In this document: piece by piece, positions 1 through 10,493 of the stretch | How positions within the stretch are numbered: position 1 is the first letter of the stretch | Layout: each line of letters starts with the position of its first letter | From: Podocnemis expansa | Taxonomy: Eukaryota > Chordata > Testudines > Podocnemididae | DNA length: 64,000 bases | Reading direction: 5' to 3' | NCBI GenBank assembly: GCA_007922195.1 | Contig: ML681981.1 | Location: 9,669,857-9,733,856 of the forward strand | Position numbers and translations under genes: made by a program | The notes under the pieces: generated by a model | Seen by the model: the letters and a program-made list of their open reading frames with translations, nothing else | What the model was told of the DNA's origin: nothing | The model's database searches: none

Positions 1-309
1 TTTGTTAAAACTTTACAGTGAGCCAATGGGCAGTCAAATAAATCTAGTCTACACTGAAAAGTTATATTAGCATAGCTAGGTCAATCAGGGCTGTGGGAAA
101 AAAAACCACACCAATGAGCAATATAGCTATGCTGACATAAACACACATTCAACTACGCCTCTAGAAAAGGGTTTCTGTTAAATTAGCACCCTTTGTTCTT
201 TGATGTGATTCACTTATATTGACAGAAAAACCTCTTCTTTTGGTATAGGCTGCATCTATCCTTGGGGCTGAAATGGGCGCGTCAGTATAGTCTCTGTAGT
301 GTAGGTGTA
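1..309. other. No recognisable feature
   Basis: Plain AT-rich sequence. No repeat end, exon-like frame or RNA gene was seen. Confidence 0.5.
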
Positions 310-392
310 CCCTCAACCTCTTTAAGCATCAGTTACCTCATCTATAAATTCAGGATAATTGCTCTCATTCATAAGGCACTTTCAGATAAAGG
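310..392 (+). mobile_element. MIR-like SINE fragment (3' core)
   Basis: The stretch around 314-360 follows the MIR core order: 'aacctctttaagcatcagtt', then 'cctcatctataaatt', then 'ggataatt'. That resembles the family's 'CTCAGTTTCCTCATCTGTAAAATGGGGATAAT'-type segment with several changes. No tRNA-like head is seen upstream, so this is a 5'-truncated, old copy. MIR is a tRNA-derived SINE mobilised by L2 in early amniotes. The call rests on remembered consensus and is moderate at best. Confidence 0.42.
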
Positions 393-2865
393 TGAAAAAA
401 TTTATAACAGAGCTGAGATTTAATTTTTTAGTTGATGCATTTAAATTTCTCTGATTTCTTCTCTGATCCAGCAAGCTGTCCTTGAACTCTGCAGGCACTC
501 TAATCCCCACTGGTCCCTGGAGATTTGAAAGGACAAAATCTGTAATGCTCGAGGTCCCTGCTATGTGTTGGGGTATCTGAGAATTTCCTTCAGTTTCCTA
601 AGACAAATTGGCATGAAACAGCAATGGGAAATAAAGGTTCCCACTGCAGTGTAGTACAATATTATTTGATGTCCGAGGCTGGAGGGGAAAAATGAAGTAG
701 GAAGGATTTGGGAAGGGGAGAGGAAATATGTTTCAAAGGTCTAATTATAGAGCTGTTTTCACTGTGAAGTTTTATTGATTTTAGTAAGATGACCACTGAG
801 ATTTGGTACATCTCACTTAATCATTTATCTGTCATTCCAAGGAGTCTTGGGCACTGGTGCTCCTATTTTGTGACTGTGGCACTTAATGATTTGGTAGTCT
901 TTGGGCTGTAATATTTTGGTTTAATTTTGGTCATTGGGTTTAGCGGGTAAGTGCTGCGTGGTTTTGGTGGCCTTTGATATTCAGGAAGTCAAACTAGATA
1001 ATATGATGATCTCTTCTTGTTTTAAATTCTATGACTTTATGATAGGTCTCTAACACTAACTGAGATGACTTACTGTCATGTATGCTGACCAGTTAATTTA
1101 TGGCCACTAAAATACCCCATGTGAGAATAATATTACTATAGATGCTTAAATTATACTGTGACATTCTTTGACCTTCATCATGTGTTTCAGTTCTGTCTCT
1201 GAGTTGCTCTAAAATGTTCTATCTAATCTCTTCTCTTCTCATTATCATGGCATCTGAGCATGTAACTCACTGGTGTTTTATTTTGCTATCACATCCCAGT
1301 ATGTCAGCTTGAATTACTACAGTGGCACAATAATTGAATATATACTGACTTTTTTCTTTTCAAATTATTTTGAGGTGGAACTTCTCTGTATGATACAAGG
1401 AATAACTTCTAGAACTGATGAAGCATTTCCAAGATAATGAAACATATTAATGATGATCTATTGCAACTGTACACCAAAAGTAAAATATGTCAGTTAATTC
1501 TCCATTAGTAAACTCTTGCTAAAAAACAAAAGAAAAAAAAACAACAAAAAACCCCCACCTCTATGGATCAAAATAAAGAGCAATCAAACTATCATTATTT
1601 ATAGCCAAAGTGTGATTCCTGGAGTGAGATTTTCTAAATTCTCTGATTAACAATGTATTATAATGAAACCCAGCTCTGACAACCATAATGCTTAAAGGGC
1701 AGCATGACTTTCAATAGCAAGAATGGCTGCCCTGGGAGTCCAGATCTCTCACTCCACTGAATTGACCAGTGGGGAGGCAGAACCACTGGTGCCAGATGGC
1801 AAGCACACCCCTGCCCCCACTTCCATTCCAATGAAGACCCAGTGTAGGGCAAAATTGTTTTGACTTTTTTAAAGTGCTAAAATACTTCTGTTACTTGGAG
1901 AAGGGACTTTGTTTGGCTGGGGGAATACTGAGTCCTGAGGGCAGAGATGTTTAAATCTGTCTAGAGATGGCTGAATTATAAACTGTGGGAAATGGCCAAT
2001 TGCACATATCTGGTATAACAGTTGCTGCTTAATTTTCTGAATGTTTCAGCTGTACTAGGCATGAACCTAGGTCCCAATGAGCTTTCTGAATAGCTCTGCA
2101 GCAGCCATATAGAACTGAACCTCTGCATGAGACAGGCGTAATGAATCTTAATCCTGCAATCTTCTCGCAAAATACTATTAGGCCTATGGAAGTAGGAACT
2201 TGTACAGAAGACAAAATATTGTGAGTTCTGATTTCACTTTTTCTACAAAGAAGTTATTACTTTTGTGCTGTTGGCCATCCGTATTACTGAGTAAAACTTT
2301 ATATCCTTACACTGTGAGGAAAGCAAGTATCTCCATGCTCTTCTGTCCATCCCCTGCCAGGCTGTGGACACCCGCTCTGCATTTTACAGAAGGATTAAGT
2401 AAAAGATTGCACAAGCTCACTCCTGACTGACTTGAGGCTTGAAGCCAGGCTTGCAATATGCCAGACTCAAGTTTTAGCCATGATGCAGTTCAGAGGTAAT
2501 CTGCCAAATCTATGTGCTTCAGTAGGCTGTTTTTAAGATCTGCTATACTTGCATATTTATGCACTGTGCAGTGTCTTATGTATTTATCTTCTGTTGGCTA
2601 GTCTACAGTTGCTCACAGTCGTTATGGGTCTTTTGAGAAGAGATAAAGCTCCTGGGTTTCAAATCACATGGATGATTTATTCAGAGTGCTTTTACAAATG
2701 TGCCTCTTGAAGAGAACTTTGAGGACTTCATGTATTCAGAATGAGGCCCCACTTAGAGGGGGAATGTATAGTCACTTGTGATAAACTGTACAAACTCCAT
2801 GCTGGGTTAAGGGGTTTTGGGGCCAGCCAGTCCTGGTCAACCCACCTGCAGCAAATGTTCTTTCG
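393..2865. other. Unannotated AT-rich stretch
   Basis: No gene or family-level repeat recognised. An A-rich low-complexity run lies at about 1520-1552. Frames up to 76 codons occur on both strands, but none has a recognisable domain or plausible splice structure. Confidence 0.5.
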
Positions 2866-3047
2866 CAGGGATCTCAAACTCAATAACCACAAAGGCCACA
2901 TGAGGACTGGTACATTAGCCCAAGCTGTGCCACTGAAACCTTTTCATATGATATTGCAAATATTGGTAATGATAGTGTCATTGTGGGCTGCAGGAAATAG
3001 CTTTAGGGGCTGCACATGGCCCACTGGCCTTGTGTTTGAGACCTCTG
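2866..3047. mobile_element. hAT-type MITE with TIRs
   Basis: The left end reads CAGGGATCTCAAACTC. The right end reads GTGTTTGAGACCTCTG, whose complement is CAGAGGTCTCAAACAC. The result is a terminal inverted repeat of about 16 bp in a 182-bp element with no coding capacity. CAG...CTG ends and the small size fit non-autonomous hAT elements. The expected 8-bp target duplication is not visible: the flanks are TTCTTTCG and ATCTAATA. The superfamily call therefore rests on the ends alone. A 150-codon plus-strand frame at 2741-3193 runs straight through the element and is judged fortuitous. Confidence 0.6.
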
Positions 3048-3872
3048 ATCTAATATTTAATGAGAGAAACATTTGGGCAGCAGAGCTAGATAGAGTAGAC
3101 CTTCATTTCACAGTTTCTGCAGAGCAATGTGTCTGGCACAGCTGCCCCAAAAAGGCCCTCCCTCATAGAAGGGAGGAACCACCCCGTAGATAAACAGAGA
3201 AAAGAAAACATCTCCCATTAGGTATTGGACAAATTAAGAGCTATTATGCACATTGATAGTGAAATCAAGTGAATATGCCTTGGTAACTCCAATGTCAGAT
3301 TGGAATAGAGTCTGTTTAATGTAGACATGAGCTCTGAAGTGCAAGGGAGTGACCTATACATTATGCTGTTCCCAACTTAATCTTATCCTAAGACCCTCAA
3401 ATACGCATTCAAATTAACCCATCTTTGGAGCAGACAACTTCTTGAAGATGGCAACAGCTAGCTGAATGCCTATGGCTCACGTTACATGAGACATGCCTGA
3501 AGAGAAAAGCTAACCAGAAGACCAACTGACTCACATAGCTAGGTCTCACACAGTTGGGAACCTCACTAGTGTTTAAATCTTTATTGGGTCTAGACATTGC
3601 ACTAATCAGGATCCAACTCCCTCTCTGTCAAAACTACATAATGTAAAAATGAAGCCAAATGCAGTGGCAGAGAAATTGAAGCACTGTGGTTTGTGCTGTT
3701 TTGTTTTCTCATGCTTGTCGCAACAGGACCTGGAACTCAGAAACTTCATCCCCAGTCTCAGCTTATAGCACTTTCCCAGTTTCTTGGCAGCTGTAAGGCA
3801 GTGTCTCACTGCAGTGGCACCCCTTTTGGCCAAGCATGGCATGACCCCTGGACTCACATGGCCTAGTGGGGT
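3048..3872. other. No recognisable feature
   Basis: No confident feature. The part near 3700-3870 could be internal sequence next to the LTR-like block that follows, because an element read on the minus strand would continue here. No primer-binding site or coding frame was identified. Confidence 0.35.
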
Positions 3873-4291
3873 TGTCAGGCTGTTGCTTGTGCCAAGGAGT
3901 CTGAATACACTTCCTTCACTCTCAGGTCCATCTGGGAATTAGTAGGGGAACCTGGGCCCGTCTGCTCCACTGGGTTCCAACTGAGGACCTTTGCACGGTA
4001 CGAAGAATCAGGGTTCTTCAGCTCTGCCGGTACCCTAAGCTCCTTCTTGCCTTCCTCTGGATCTCTGCTGACTCTCCAGCTGTCAGACAGTTCATCCCTG
4101 GATTGTCTCTGAGCAGTTCTTTATTAGCTTGCTGGCAGGAATTCCTCTCTCCAGCCTGCTCACTTCTCTGGTAGCTATTCTATCCTTTTGCTTCCCAGCC
4201 ATTTTATCCTCCCAGCTGCAGTAGGGACTGGCTGTTCCTGTTTTAACCCTTTGGTTGCAGGGCCAGTGAGGGGTCCATACACCCCCTGACA
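3873..4291 (-). mobile_element. LTR-like block, minus strand
   Basis: Read on the minus strand, the block begins TGTCAGGGGGTG and ends GCCTGACA, giving a TGTCAG/CTGACA terminal inverted repeat typical of LTRs. In the minus direction a TATA-like GATAAAAT (4199-4212) precedes an AATAAA signal (4120-4125) by about 80 nt, the usual order of promoter and polyadenylation signal in an LTR. Length is 419 bp. No matching 5-bp target duplication is seen (flanks GGGGT and GCACC). It may be one end of a larger, decayed element or a solo LTR with altered flanks. Family (Ty3/gypsy-like or ERV-like) cannot be told. Confidence 0.5.
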
Positions 4292-4828
4292 GCACCTAAA
4301 AGGGAATCATCCTTTCATTATGCAACTTCTGTCTCTTAACCAAAAGCCTCCTCTTCATTCCTTGCCACTTTTTACAAATAAATCAAAAAGGTGAAATATT
4401 TTTCAGTAAAATGCCTATTGTCACATTCAGGTCCAACTCTACTTTTTAAATCTTAAGTATACAGAAGAACTCTTGAATTATGTATGGAATGCAGTGTTAT
4501 TTAAATGTGTGTAACTTGGTGTATTTGAATTACCCTAGTAATTAAATTTTGTTTTTCATGAAGTTGTTTGCCTCAGAAATATTAGTGCTATAAAGGTCTC
4601 AGGTTTTGAATTTCTTTACATTCTATTATTGCTGTGGTATGTAGGCAAGGACTATACATTCAGGATCTAGCCAATGCTGTCAAGGAAGATGCAGTTGTTG
4701 AGGGGTACAGTTGCTTCATTAATAAATATCAGATGCTAAAATATGTTTTGAAAACTGTAACAGGGCAATGCAAATGATGGTGTTTATAAAATATTTATAT
4801 TTGTGGTACTTTGGAAGATAACCATATT
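4292..4828. other. No recognisable feature
   Basis: AT-rich unique-looking sequence between the LTR-like block and the next MITE. Nothing recognised. Confidence 0.5.
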
Positions 4829-5186
4829 CAGGACTGGCTCAATGGGCTCTGGCATCCCGAGCCAGGTTTTGCTTTTGTGCCTCTCCCCAACCCTGGGAGG
4901 ACTAGAACCCAGTCTTTGCTCTGGGCTGGATCACCCTGCCCTGTGGGTGGGGAACAGCCAGCCCAAGTCTGCTCTCCTTCCCCTCCACTGGGTCTTCTGT
5001 TCTGCCCTATGGGCAGGGAGGGCCAGCTCAGAGTCAGGGCAAGAGAGAGGAGTCTGCCCCATGGGCTGGCCCACCCTGCCCCCAGGGGCGGAATGGCTGT
5101 CCCGGGAAGGGGCAGGATCACAGGGTCCCCTAAACTGCAGCGCCCCAAGCCAGGGCCTCATTGGCTCAAGGCTAGAGCTGGCCCTG
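4829..5186. mobile_element. GC-rich hAT-type MITE, 8-bp TSD
   Basis: The ends CAGGACTGGCTC and (complement of the right end) CAGGGCCAGCTC match at 9 of 12 positions. The element is flanked by ACCATATT (4821-4828) and ACCATATC (5187-5194), a 7 of 8 match, as expected for the 8-bp target duplication of hAT transposons. The 358-bp interior is strikingly GC-rich against an AT-rich surrounding. Open frames of 106-142 codons on both strands arise from this composition, which makes stop codons rare. None resembles a transposase, so I treat them as non-coding. Confidence 0.72.
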
Positions 5187-5745
5187 ACCATATCGAAGGT
5201 GCTGATACTGTATGAACTGTATTCCATGTAGGCATGTGAACCCAAGGGTGCTCTGGAAAGATGCTGCTTCACTGTCTCTTCTCTACTGCCTGCCATTAGA
5301 TTGAATAACAGATTTATTAGATTAGCCCTGGATTTTGTGGTGTTACCCAGCTCTGATTCCCTTTTCAGCTGAATGTTTGTGTTCTTGAGGAAGATGCTAG
5401 ACTACAGAGGACAGGGCTTATCACAGATCTCTCACAGAGCCCAGCTGTGATGCAGCTGCAGAATGGATCTCTGAAATCACAGAATTGTCATGCAGTCCTC
5501 TAGGGTGTAGATCTCAGCAGTCCAGATGCTCTCATTTAATTAATGAGAATTTATAAGACTGGAAGAATTGAAAATATAAAAACCTATAACTCTATTGTAT
5601 AATTAAACCATAAATTGAAGCTACACATTGTAAAACATACTATAAAGCACTGATTTAGCTATTTTCTAGTTAAGTACAGCAGCAGCAACTGGAGCTACGA
5701 CTCTTGTGGTTATTGTTCACCAGTAGGCCAGCACAAATAGTTTTC
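5187..5745. other. No recognisable feature
   Basis: Nothing recognised between the MITE and the old repeat that follows. Confidence 0.5.
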
Positions 5746-5865
5746 ACCAAATTATTATTATTTTGTTGTTATAACATAGGAGTGGGTTGCAATCTGTCAG
5801 GTGCTACACAATTTGCCTCTTGTTTGGAAGAGCTTAACATCTAATTAAGAGCAAGATGCAATGAC
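5746..5865 (+). repeat. Old interspersed repeat, 'TTAACATCTAA' type
   Basis: An ATTATTATT-like start is followed by a weak 'GGTGCTACACAA' segment and then 'GAAGAGCTTAACATCTAA'. This is the same order as in a better preserved copy at 34255-34430 (ATTATTATTGTGCC, then 'ATTGTGCTAGGCA', then 'TTTTACAATCTAA'). Such a family is widespread in reptile genomes, but I cannot name its class with certainty. The copy is old and diverged. Confidence 0.42.
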
Positions 5866-6143
5866 TGAATGCTGTTGGCAATGAAAGTTGTTGAGTTTCT
5901 TAATATTTTTGAAAGTCTCTCTAACCTGCAAGAAACATGTCTCCTGGGAAATGCCTTCAAGGATGCAACCCAAAATGTTTCTGGGAGAAGGGGAATAGAG
6001 GCTGTGGGCCCCTGTATCCCTAAAGTCTTGGCTTCATGAAGAGTCTCTTGTACTGCACATCTGATCATGCTCCTCTACTTCCTATGTTTTACATTGAGGG
6101 TGCTGGCTGTGCAGCAGACCCATGGCAGTTAAATATATATCAA
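5866..6143. other. No recognisable feature
   Basis: Short unique stretch with nothing identified. Confidence 0.5.
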
Positions 6144-6285
6144 TTTCAAAAGGGATAGCCATGTTAGTCTAGTCCAGTAAAAAAACAACAAGCAGTTGTG
6201 TGGCACTTTAAGACTAACAGATTTATTTTTTGCATGAGCTTTCGTGGGAGAAGATCCCACTTCCTCAGATGCGGTGCCTTGTTTC
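6144..6285 (-). mobile_element. Penelope-like element 3' end
   Basis: Minus-strand copy of a family found at more than ten places in this window. The order on the plus strand is 'ttcaaaagggatagccatg', 'ttagtctag', 'gtggcactttaagactaac' and a hammerhead-like segment at 6232-6272. Assignment to Penelope-like elements comes from the longer relative at 16401-17158, which joins the same end to a GIY-YIG nuclease frame. This copy is truncated just after the ribozyme-like core and has no coding sequence. Confidence 0.75.
6232..6272 (-). ncRNA. Hammerhead-ribozyme-like motif in PLE end
   Basis: Read on the minus strand, the 41 nt give stem I GCAT, core CTGAGGA, stem II GTGGGA and TCCCAC around a 5-nt loop, then GAAA, then AGCT, C and ATGC. 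ATGC pairs with the initial GCAT. CTGANGA and GAAA are the conserved hammerhead core. The self-complementary AGCT stands where stem III should be, so a single molecule would have almost no stem III. Predicted cleavage would follow the C at 6236. Hammerheads are established in Penelope-like elements; activity here is inferred only. Confidence 0.6.
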
Positions 6286-7039
6286 GCAATGACTGAATTC
6301 TGTGACTGTACAATGTATTATAAAATCAAAATGCTAGCACTCTGACTCCCATTTGCATGGACACGAACAAATTAGGCCACAGAAGAATCAGATTCTTGTT
6401 TTGCACTTGGAATCATAGCTGAAAGAACAAGTTGTCAAAAGATTACATGTCCATGTGTTTTTTGAACATATATTTTATGTATTACCTTCTCTCTCATTAG
6501 ACATCCAAAAATAGGAATCGGAGTAGTAATTTTGGTTGAAATCTAATACTTCTGAAGCTTACGACTTGACAAAATGCTTGGAGAGCTTAAATCAAGCTTG
6601 TGGCCATGGCCCCTCTGCTTTGGGGAGTTAGAAATCTTGGGTGCCTGATATTTAAAAATAGAATTTCATGCCCATTCTGGTGAAGATAGCCTTGAAAATA
6701 TATGCAAATTGCTAATACAAGCCAAGCATGAGAGCTGAAAACCATGTATCTAGGCTGTACTGGTACAGCTGGAGACTTCAAGACCCTATCCCTATGTGTA
6801 CACATGTACTCTTCATTTAAAACAGGTCAGTTAAGCTTGGGGGTATCGCTAAGAATCACGTTAGGCAACCCTGTGTAGAAGTATGATCATGTCTGAGGGA
6901 AGGGACTGAAAAAAATTGTTCTATAGTCGTGGCACCAAAATAGTAACTCCACCTCTGGAAATGTATCTAAGAGGATTGGTGAGATTTGAAGTACATTTTT
7001 ACTTTAAATTTTTTGTTGTCAGTTGATCGAGTTTGGGCC
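6286..7039. other. No recognisable feature
   Basis: AT-rich; no exon, repeat end or RNA gene recognised. Confidence 0.5.
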
Positions 7040-7440
7040 TGTGATGGGGCCACACCATCCTCCCCACATAGCTGCCCTTGTGTTCCCACCAGGCACTCAC
7101 AGACTTCAGCTTTATTGCCGCCAGTGTCTCTTTTCATTGCATTTAGAACACCCACCACCAACTATGTACAACTTTGCAGGCTCCCAGACTTACAGGAGTT
7201 TCACCAGCTCAGCCCAGCTCAGGGGAGCTTGACCCTAGCTCTGGGCAGCTCACCCCACACTGCTGTCTCCCCATTCCCTCTGTAGCCCCTGCTAGCTCCT
7301 CCATGGGAGCTTTTATTCACACCTTAGGTTGCCCAGCTGGTCCTCCCTCCCGCTTGTTAGCTGGCCTGCCCAGCTGGCTCCCCTTTCCTCTAAGAGGCAA
7401 CAGGGTGCTAGACCCAGCCTGGCTGCTGCACCCAGTGACA
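7040..7440 (-). mobile_element. Solo LTR with 5-bp TSD
   Basis: The 401-bp block begins TGTGATGGGG and ends CCCAGTGACA on the plus strand, so both ends carry the TG...CA termini of an LTR. It is flanked on both sides by GGGCC (7035-7039 and 7441-7445), a perfect 5-bp target duplication. On the minus strand an AATAAA signal lies at 7312-7317, which suggests minus orientation. No second LTR or internal region is present, so this is best read as a solo LTR left by recombination. A 5-bp duplication fits an endogenous retrovirus or a Ty3/gypsy element. Frames of 98-115 codons inside it are by-products of higher GC content. Confidence 0.75.
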
Positions 7441-9185
7441 GGGCCCAAAAGTCACATTGTGTTGTTTTGATTCATGATCGATTGAGTCTTTTTTTCGTGG
7501 AGTTAGGAGGGTTAGAAAAATCAGTGTTAAATCAGTTTCTCACAGGGAGAGTCTCAGCTTTGTTTTCTCTCTCAGCTAGCTGGGCGGCTTGCGGGGGGGG
7601 GACAAAACAAAAGCCCACATCAAGGAGTAGCTTTGTCCCCTGCCCCATATTCTGCATGCATTTTGTCCTTCCTTAATCAGTCCAGGATTTCACAATGGTT
7701 AGAGTGCTGCCTGATATCTGTGCTGAAACACTAGAGCAGAGTTGACTCCCCATCAGAGACTACAATCATGCTTGTATTTTGTATGGCATAGTACAGATGC
7801 CTATACCAATTCTGAGAGTGTAAATAATCCTGCTCAGTTAAGTCCTCTTCTGATGTTGGCTTTGCATTGAATAAATTCTATATTAACACACCATCAGGTT
7901 TGAACAAAAAACTCAAAAAAGTGAAACACTAAAAAACCTTGAAAAGCTGAAGTTAAGGTTGCGTATGATATGTTAACTGTACCATCTCATGCACATCCAT
8001 CCACTGTAAAGGACTGCCACCTCATGCACATCCACTGTAATGGAAGAGGATGCAGCAGAGAGACTGACAGGATAAAGGAGAGCACCTTAAGTCTAGTTAG
8101 GAATAGGCCATTTGTGTCCTGGATTTGTATAATTTCTGAAGAATTACCAGCACAAAGGCTGGAGCTGTGGGGCACTCCAGGAGAGTTGTTGTGGTCTAGA
8201 GTGATTTGACAGTCAGAAGGCTTTAAATCTTATTACTAAAACAATGTAGTGAGGTTCATTTAAATTTAAAATATGTAAATAAATGTTTAAATACTTAATG
8301 ATATGTATCTATCAATAAAGGTTGTTGCTTTTAAGTGAATTAGTTATTTAATTAATTAAATGAACTTCAGAATTTAAAATCTTCATTTTTTTCCCCATTA
8401 AAACATTGCAGAGGCATTGTAGCACCACAGAATTCTGATGACATAATCAGTTTTAGATTGGTCAGACTGATACACGTCTGTAGTCAAGATTTAATGAGGC
8501 ACAAAAATTGCCTCTTTTAACACTGGTCTCCAGATTGCTGTTAGCACATTACTGGATTTCAGTATAATATCTTCACCTTATAAACTGACTCTGCCCAAAG
8601 TACATAACACTTCTCTAGCACTTCAGGAGCATTTTGGTTCTCTTGTGAATTTTGGAAAAAGCCGATGAATACTTCAGTTAATAAATTAAGTGGCAATGAT
8701 ATTCAATAAGAGGTTTCCACTTTACCTTGAGGAACCAAATTATTTTGTCTGGTATACAGTGTGTAAATTGCACACTGCCTGTTGGTTGTGAATTTTAGTG
8801 GTCATTCACAAATAAATTTGGGTGAGTTACCCCACAATCTTGTAAAATGTCACAAAGGTAGCAAAAATGTTGAGTCACTGTGTTGTAACAAGAACAAATA
8901 TTTTCATAGTCACTGTGACTTATGTTTAACAAGTTAGTTAATACCTCCAAATTTATCAGTTGTACTTTTAATCATAAAAATGCATTTATGAAAAGAGATT
9001 TACAATTGTGCTGGATTTTGTCCCTTTCTCTAATGAGTTACTTATACATGGATCTAAAACAAAATGATTGCCATTAATAATGTAACTTTCTGGAGGAAGG
9101 ATAGTTTCTGCTTCAGTCAGAGGACAGAGAAATAAAGGACAAATTCTAAACTGAATTTTGCAACAGTCTCAGACTTCTAGTATAA
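7441..9185. other. Mostly unannotated; small tandem duplication
   Basis: No gene seen. A short imperfect duplication, 'CTCATGCACATCCA...CTGTAA', occurs twice at about 7985-8041. There is a G-run near 7593-7601 and an AT palindrome ATTTAATTAATTAAAT near 8346-8361. An indistinct tRNA-like start near 7690 was not accepted as a SINE. Confidence 0.45.
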
Positions 9186-9300
9186 TCTTTGGCAAATCTC
9201 TTAATGTCTCTGCACCTTCCATTTCCACATATGTAAAGCCGGTACCTACTGTACATGACACAAGTAAACATATTAGTGTTTGTTTGAGCTTTCAGATCCT
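9186..9300 (+). mobile_element. MIR-like SINE fragment
   Basis: The order 'TTGGCAAATCTCTTAATGTC', 'TCTGCACCTTCCATTTCC', 'ACATATGTAAAG' and 'TACCTACTG' follows the MIR core (GGCAAGTCACTTAA, TCTGTGCCTCAGTTTCC, ATCTGTAAAATG, TACCTACC). The tRNA-like head is missing. The copy is diverged, as expected for an old amniote SINE. Confidence 0.5.
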
Positions 9301-9536
9301 TAGAGCAGGAGTTATAAGAGCACAATATTAGGATGATTAGGTCATACTGGATTATTTTCCACAGATTCTTTTTTGTTTGTTTTCTCTCAGCTTCATATGA
9401 TTTGTCAGGGACCACTTCCTTATGACAACATGCTCCCACCCCAATTGGCAGTCAACATTTTGTGTAAGTGAATGGATGAGGAGAAAACAGGTTGTTGCAT
9501 AGCTGATGTGCTTTGTGCAACTCCATGGGTATGTCT
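9301..9536. other. No recognisable feature; ends in CAT target site
   Basis: Short unique stretch. The last three bases, CAT (9534-9536), are repeated after the following MITE. Confidence 0.45.
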
Positions 9537-10490
9537 ACACACAGGCTTAAATTTGACCAAATAAACATTAGGTCGAATTTAAAAAAACCAGCTGTTTACA
9601 CAGCACTTGGATGATTTAACCTAAGGCTTCCCTTAAGTCGAATCCAAGAGAGGTCTCTTCGAAGTTTCAAAACCTCCTGTAACTGCGAAGGGATCGTCAA
9701 TTCGAACACTAAAGTTCGAATTGATGCTGTGTAGACATACGAATTCGAACTAAAATTACTTGGGATTCATATGTTTGACCTTCCTTCCAGGGTGCATAGC
9801 ACCTTGGAAGGAAGACCAGTGCCAGCCCCATGTGGGGCTGTCAAACCCTGCTGGCAGTGGGGTGCAGAGGCAGCCGTGCGTAGGCTGTCAAACCCCCCGA
9901 TGGCTGCTTTTGACAGCCCCGTGCAGGGCTGCCTCTGCACCCAGCTGACAGTGGGGTTTGACAGCCACGCCGGGGGCTGGCAGAGCCAGGGTGGGGGCGG
10001 AGAAAGGATTCCCCCAGCCAGGCACTGACAGCGCAGGGCTGGGGGAATCTTTTCTCCCGCCGCCCCCACTGCGCTGTGTGCGAGGGTGCCCTGGCTTCAG
10101 GGAGCCCTGCCAGGGGACAACATCCCCTGCCAGGCTCCTGTCTTCTGAACTGCAGCTGGGGAAAAGTGTCCCCTGCCCAGCTCTGGCGGTAGGGTGCCTA
10201 GAGCTCTGCAGGGGATGCTTTTCCCTGTGCTGGGCTGTGGGGGCTGGAGCCTGGCACGGAATTGGGTGGCAGCATGGCCCTGCCAGGGGGCCATGTTGCC
10301 ACACCTCCCATGATGCCCCTCTTCCAATTCGAACTACCTAGTCCTGTCTTGGACATGCTAGTTCAAGTTGGTTTTCCTAGTGTGGTCATGTTCGTTCAAA
10401 TTGACTCAATTCGAACTAATCATAATTAGTTCGATTTGATTAGTTCGAATTGAGTGAATTCGAACTAACAGCCTAAATGTAGACATACCC
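9537..10490. mobile_element. 954-bp TIR element with GC-rich interior
   Basis: The left end GGGTATGTCTACA and the complement of the right end GGGTATGTCTACA are identical for 13 bp, and CAT lies on both flanks (9534-9536, 10491-10493). A 3-bp duplication fits Harbinger-like MITEs, although CAT is not the usual TTA/TAA. The outer parts are AT-rich with several TTCGAA sites. The inner 9760-10330 is strongly GC-rich. Inside it GGCTGTCAAACCCC (9887-9900 region) and the inverse GGGGTTTGACAGCC (9952-9965 region) form an inverted pair. Open frames of 60-138 codons overlap on both strands here; none resembles a transposase. Confidence 0.68.
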
Positions 10491-10493
10491 CAT

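Noticed and set aside
2741..3193. 150-codon plus-strand open frame, the longest in the window
   Set aside because: It runs through the hAT-type MITE at 2866-3047, has no domain and no conserved wording; treated as chance.
4803..5296. Overlapping frames of 106-142 codons on both strands
   Set aside because: They lie largely in a GC-rich MITE with a target duplication; several frames open at once indicates composition, not coding.
7682..7735. tRNA-like start 'CACAATGGTTAGAGTGCTGCC' considered as a SINE
   Set aside because: No B box at a suitable distance and no SINE body downstream.
9760..10341. Cluster of six open frames on both strands
   Set aside because: Inside the GC-rich interior of a TIR element; none resembles a transposase.
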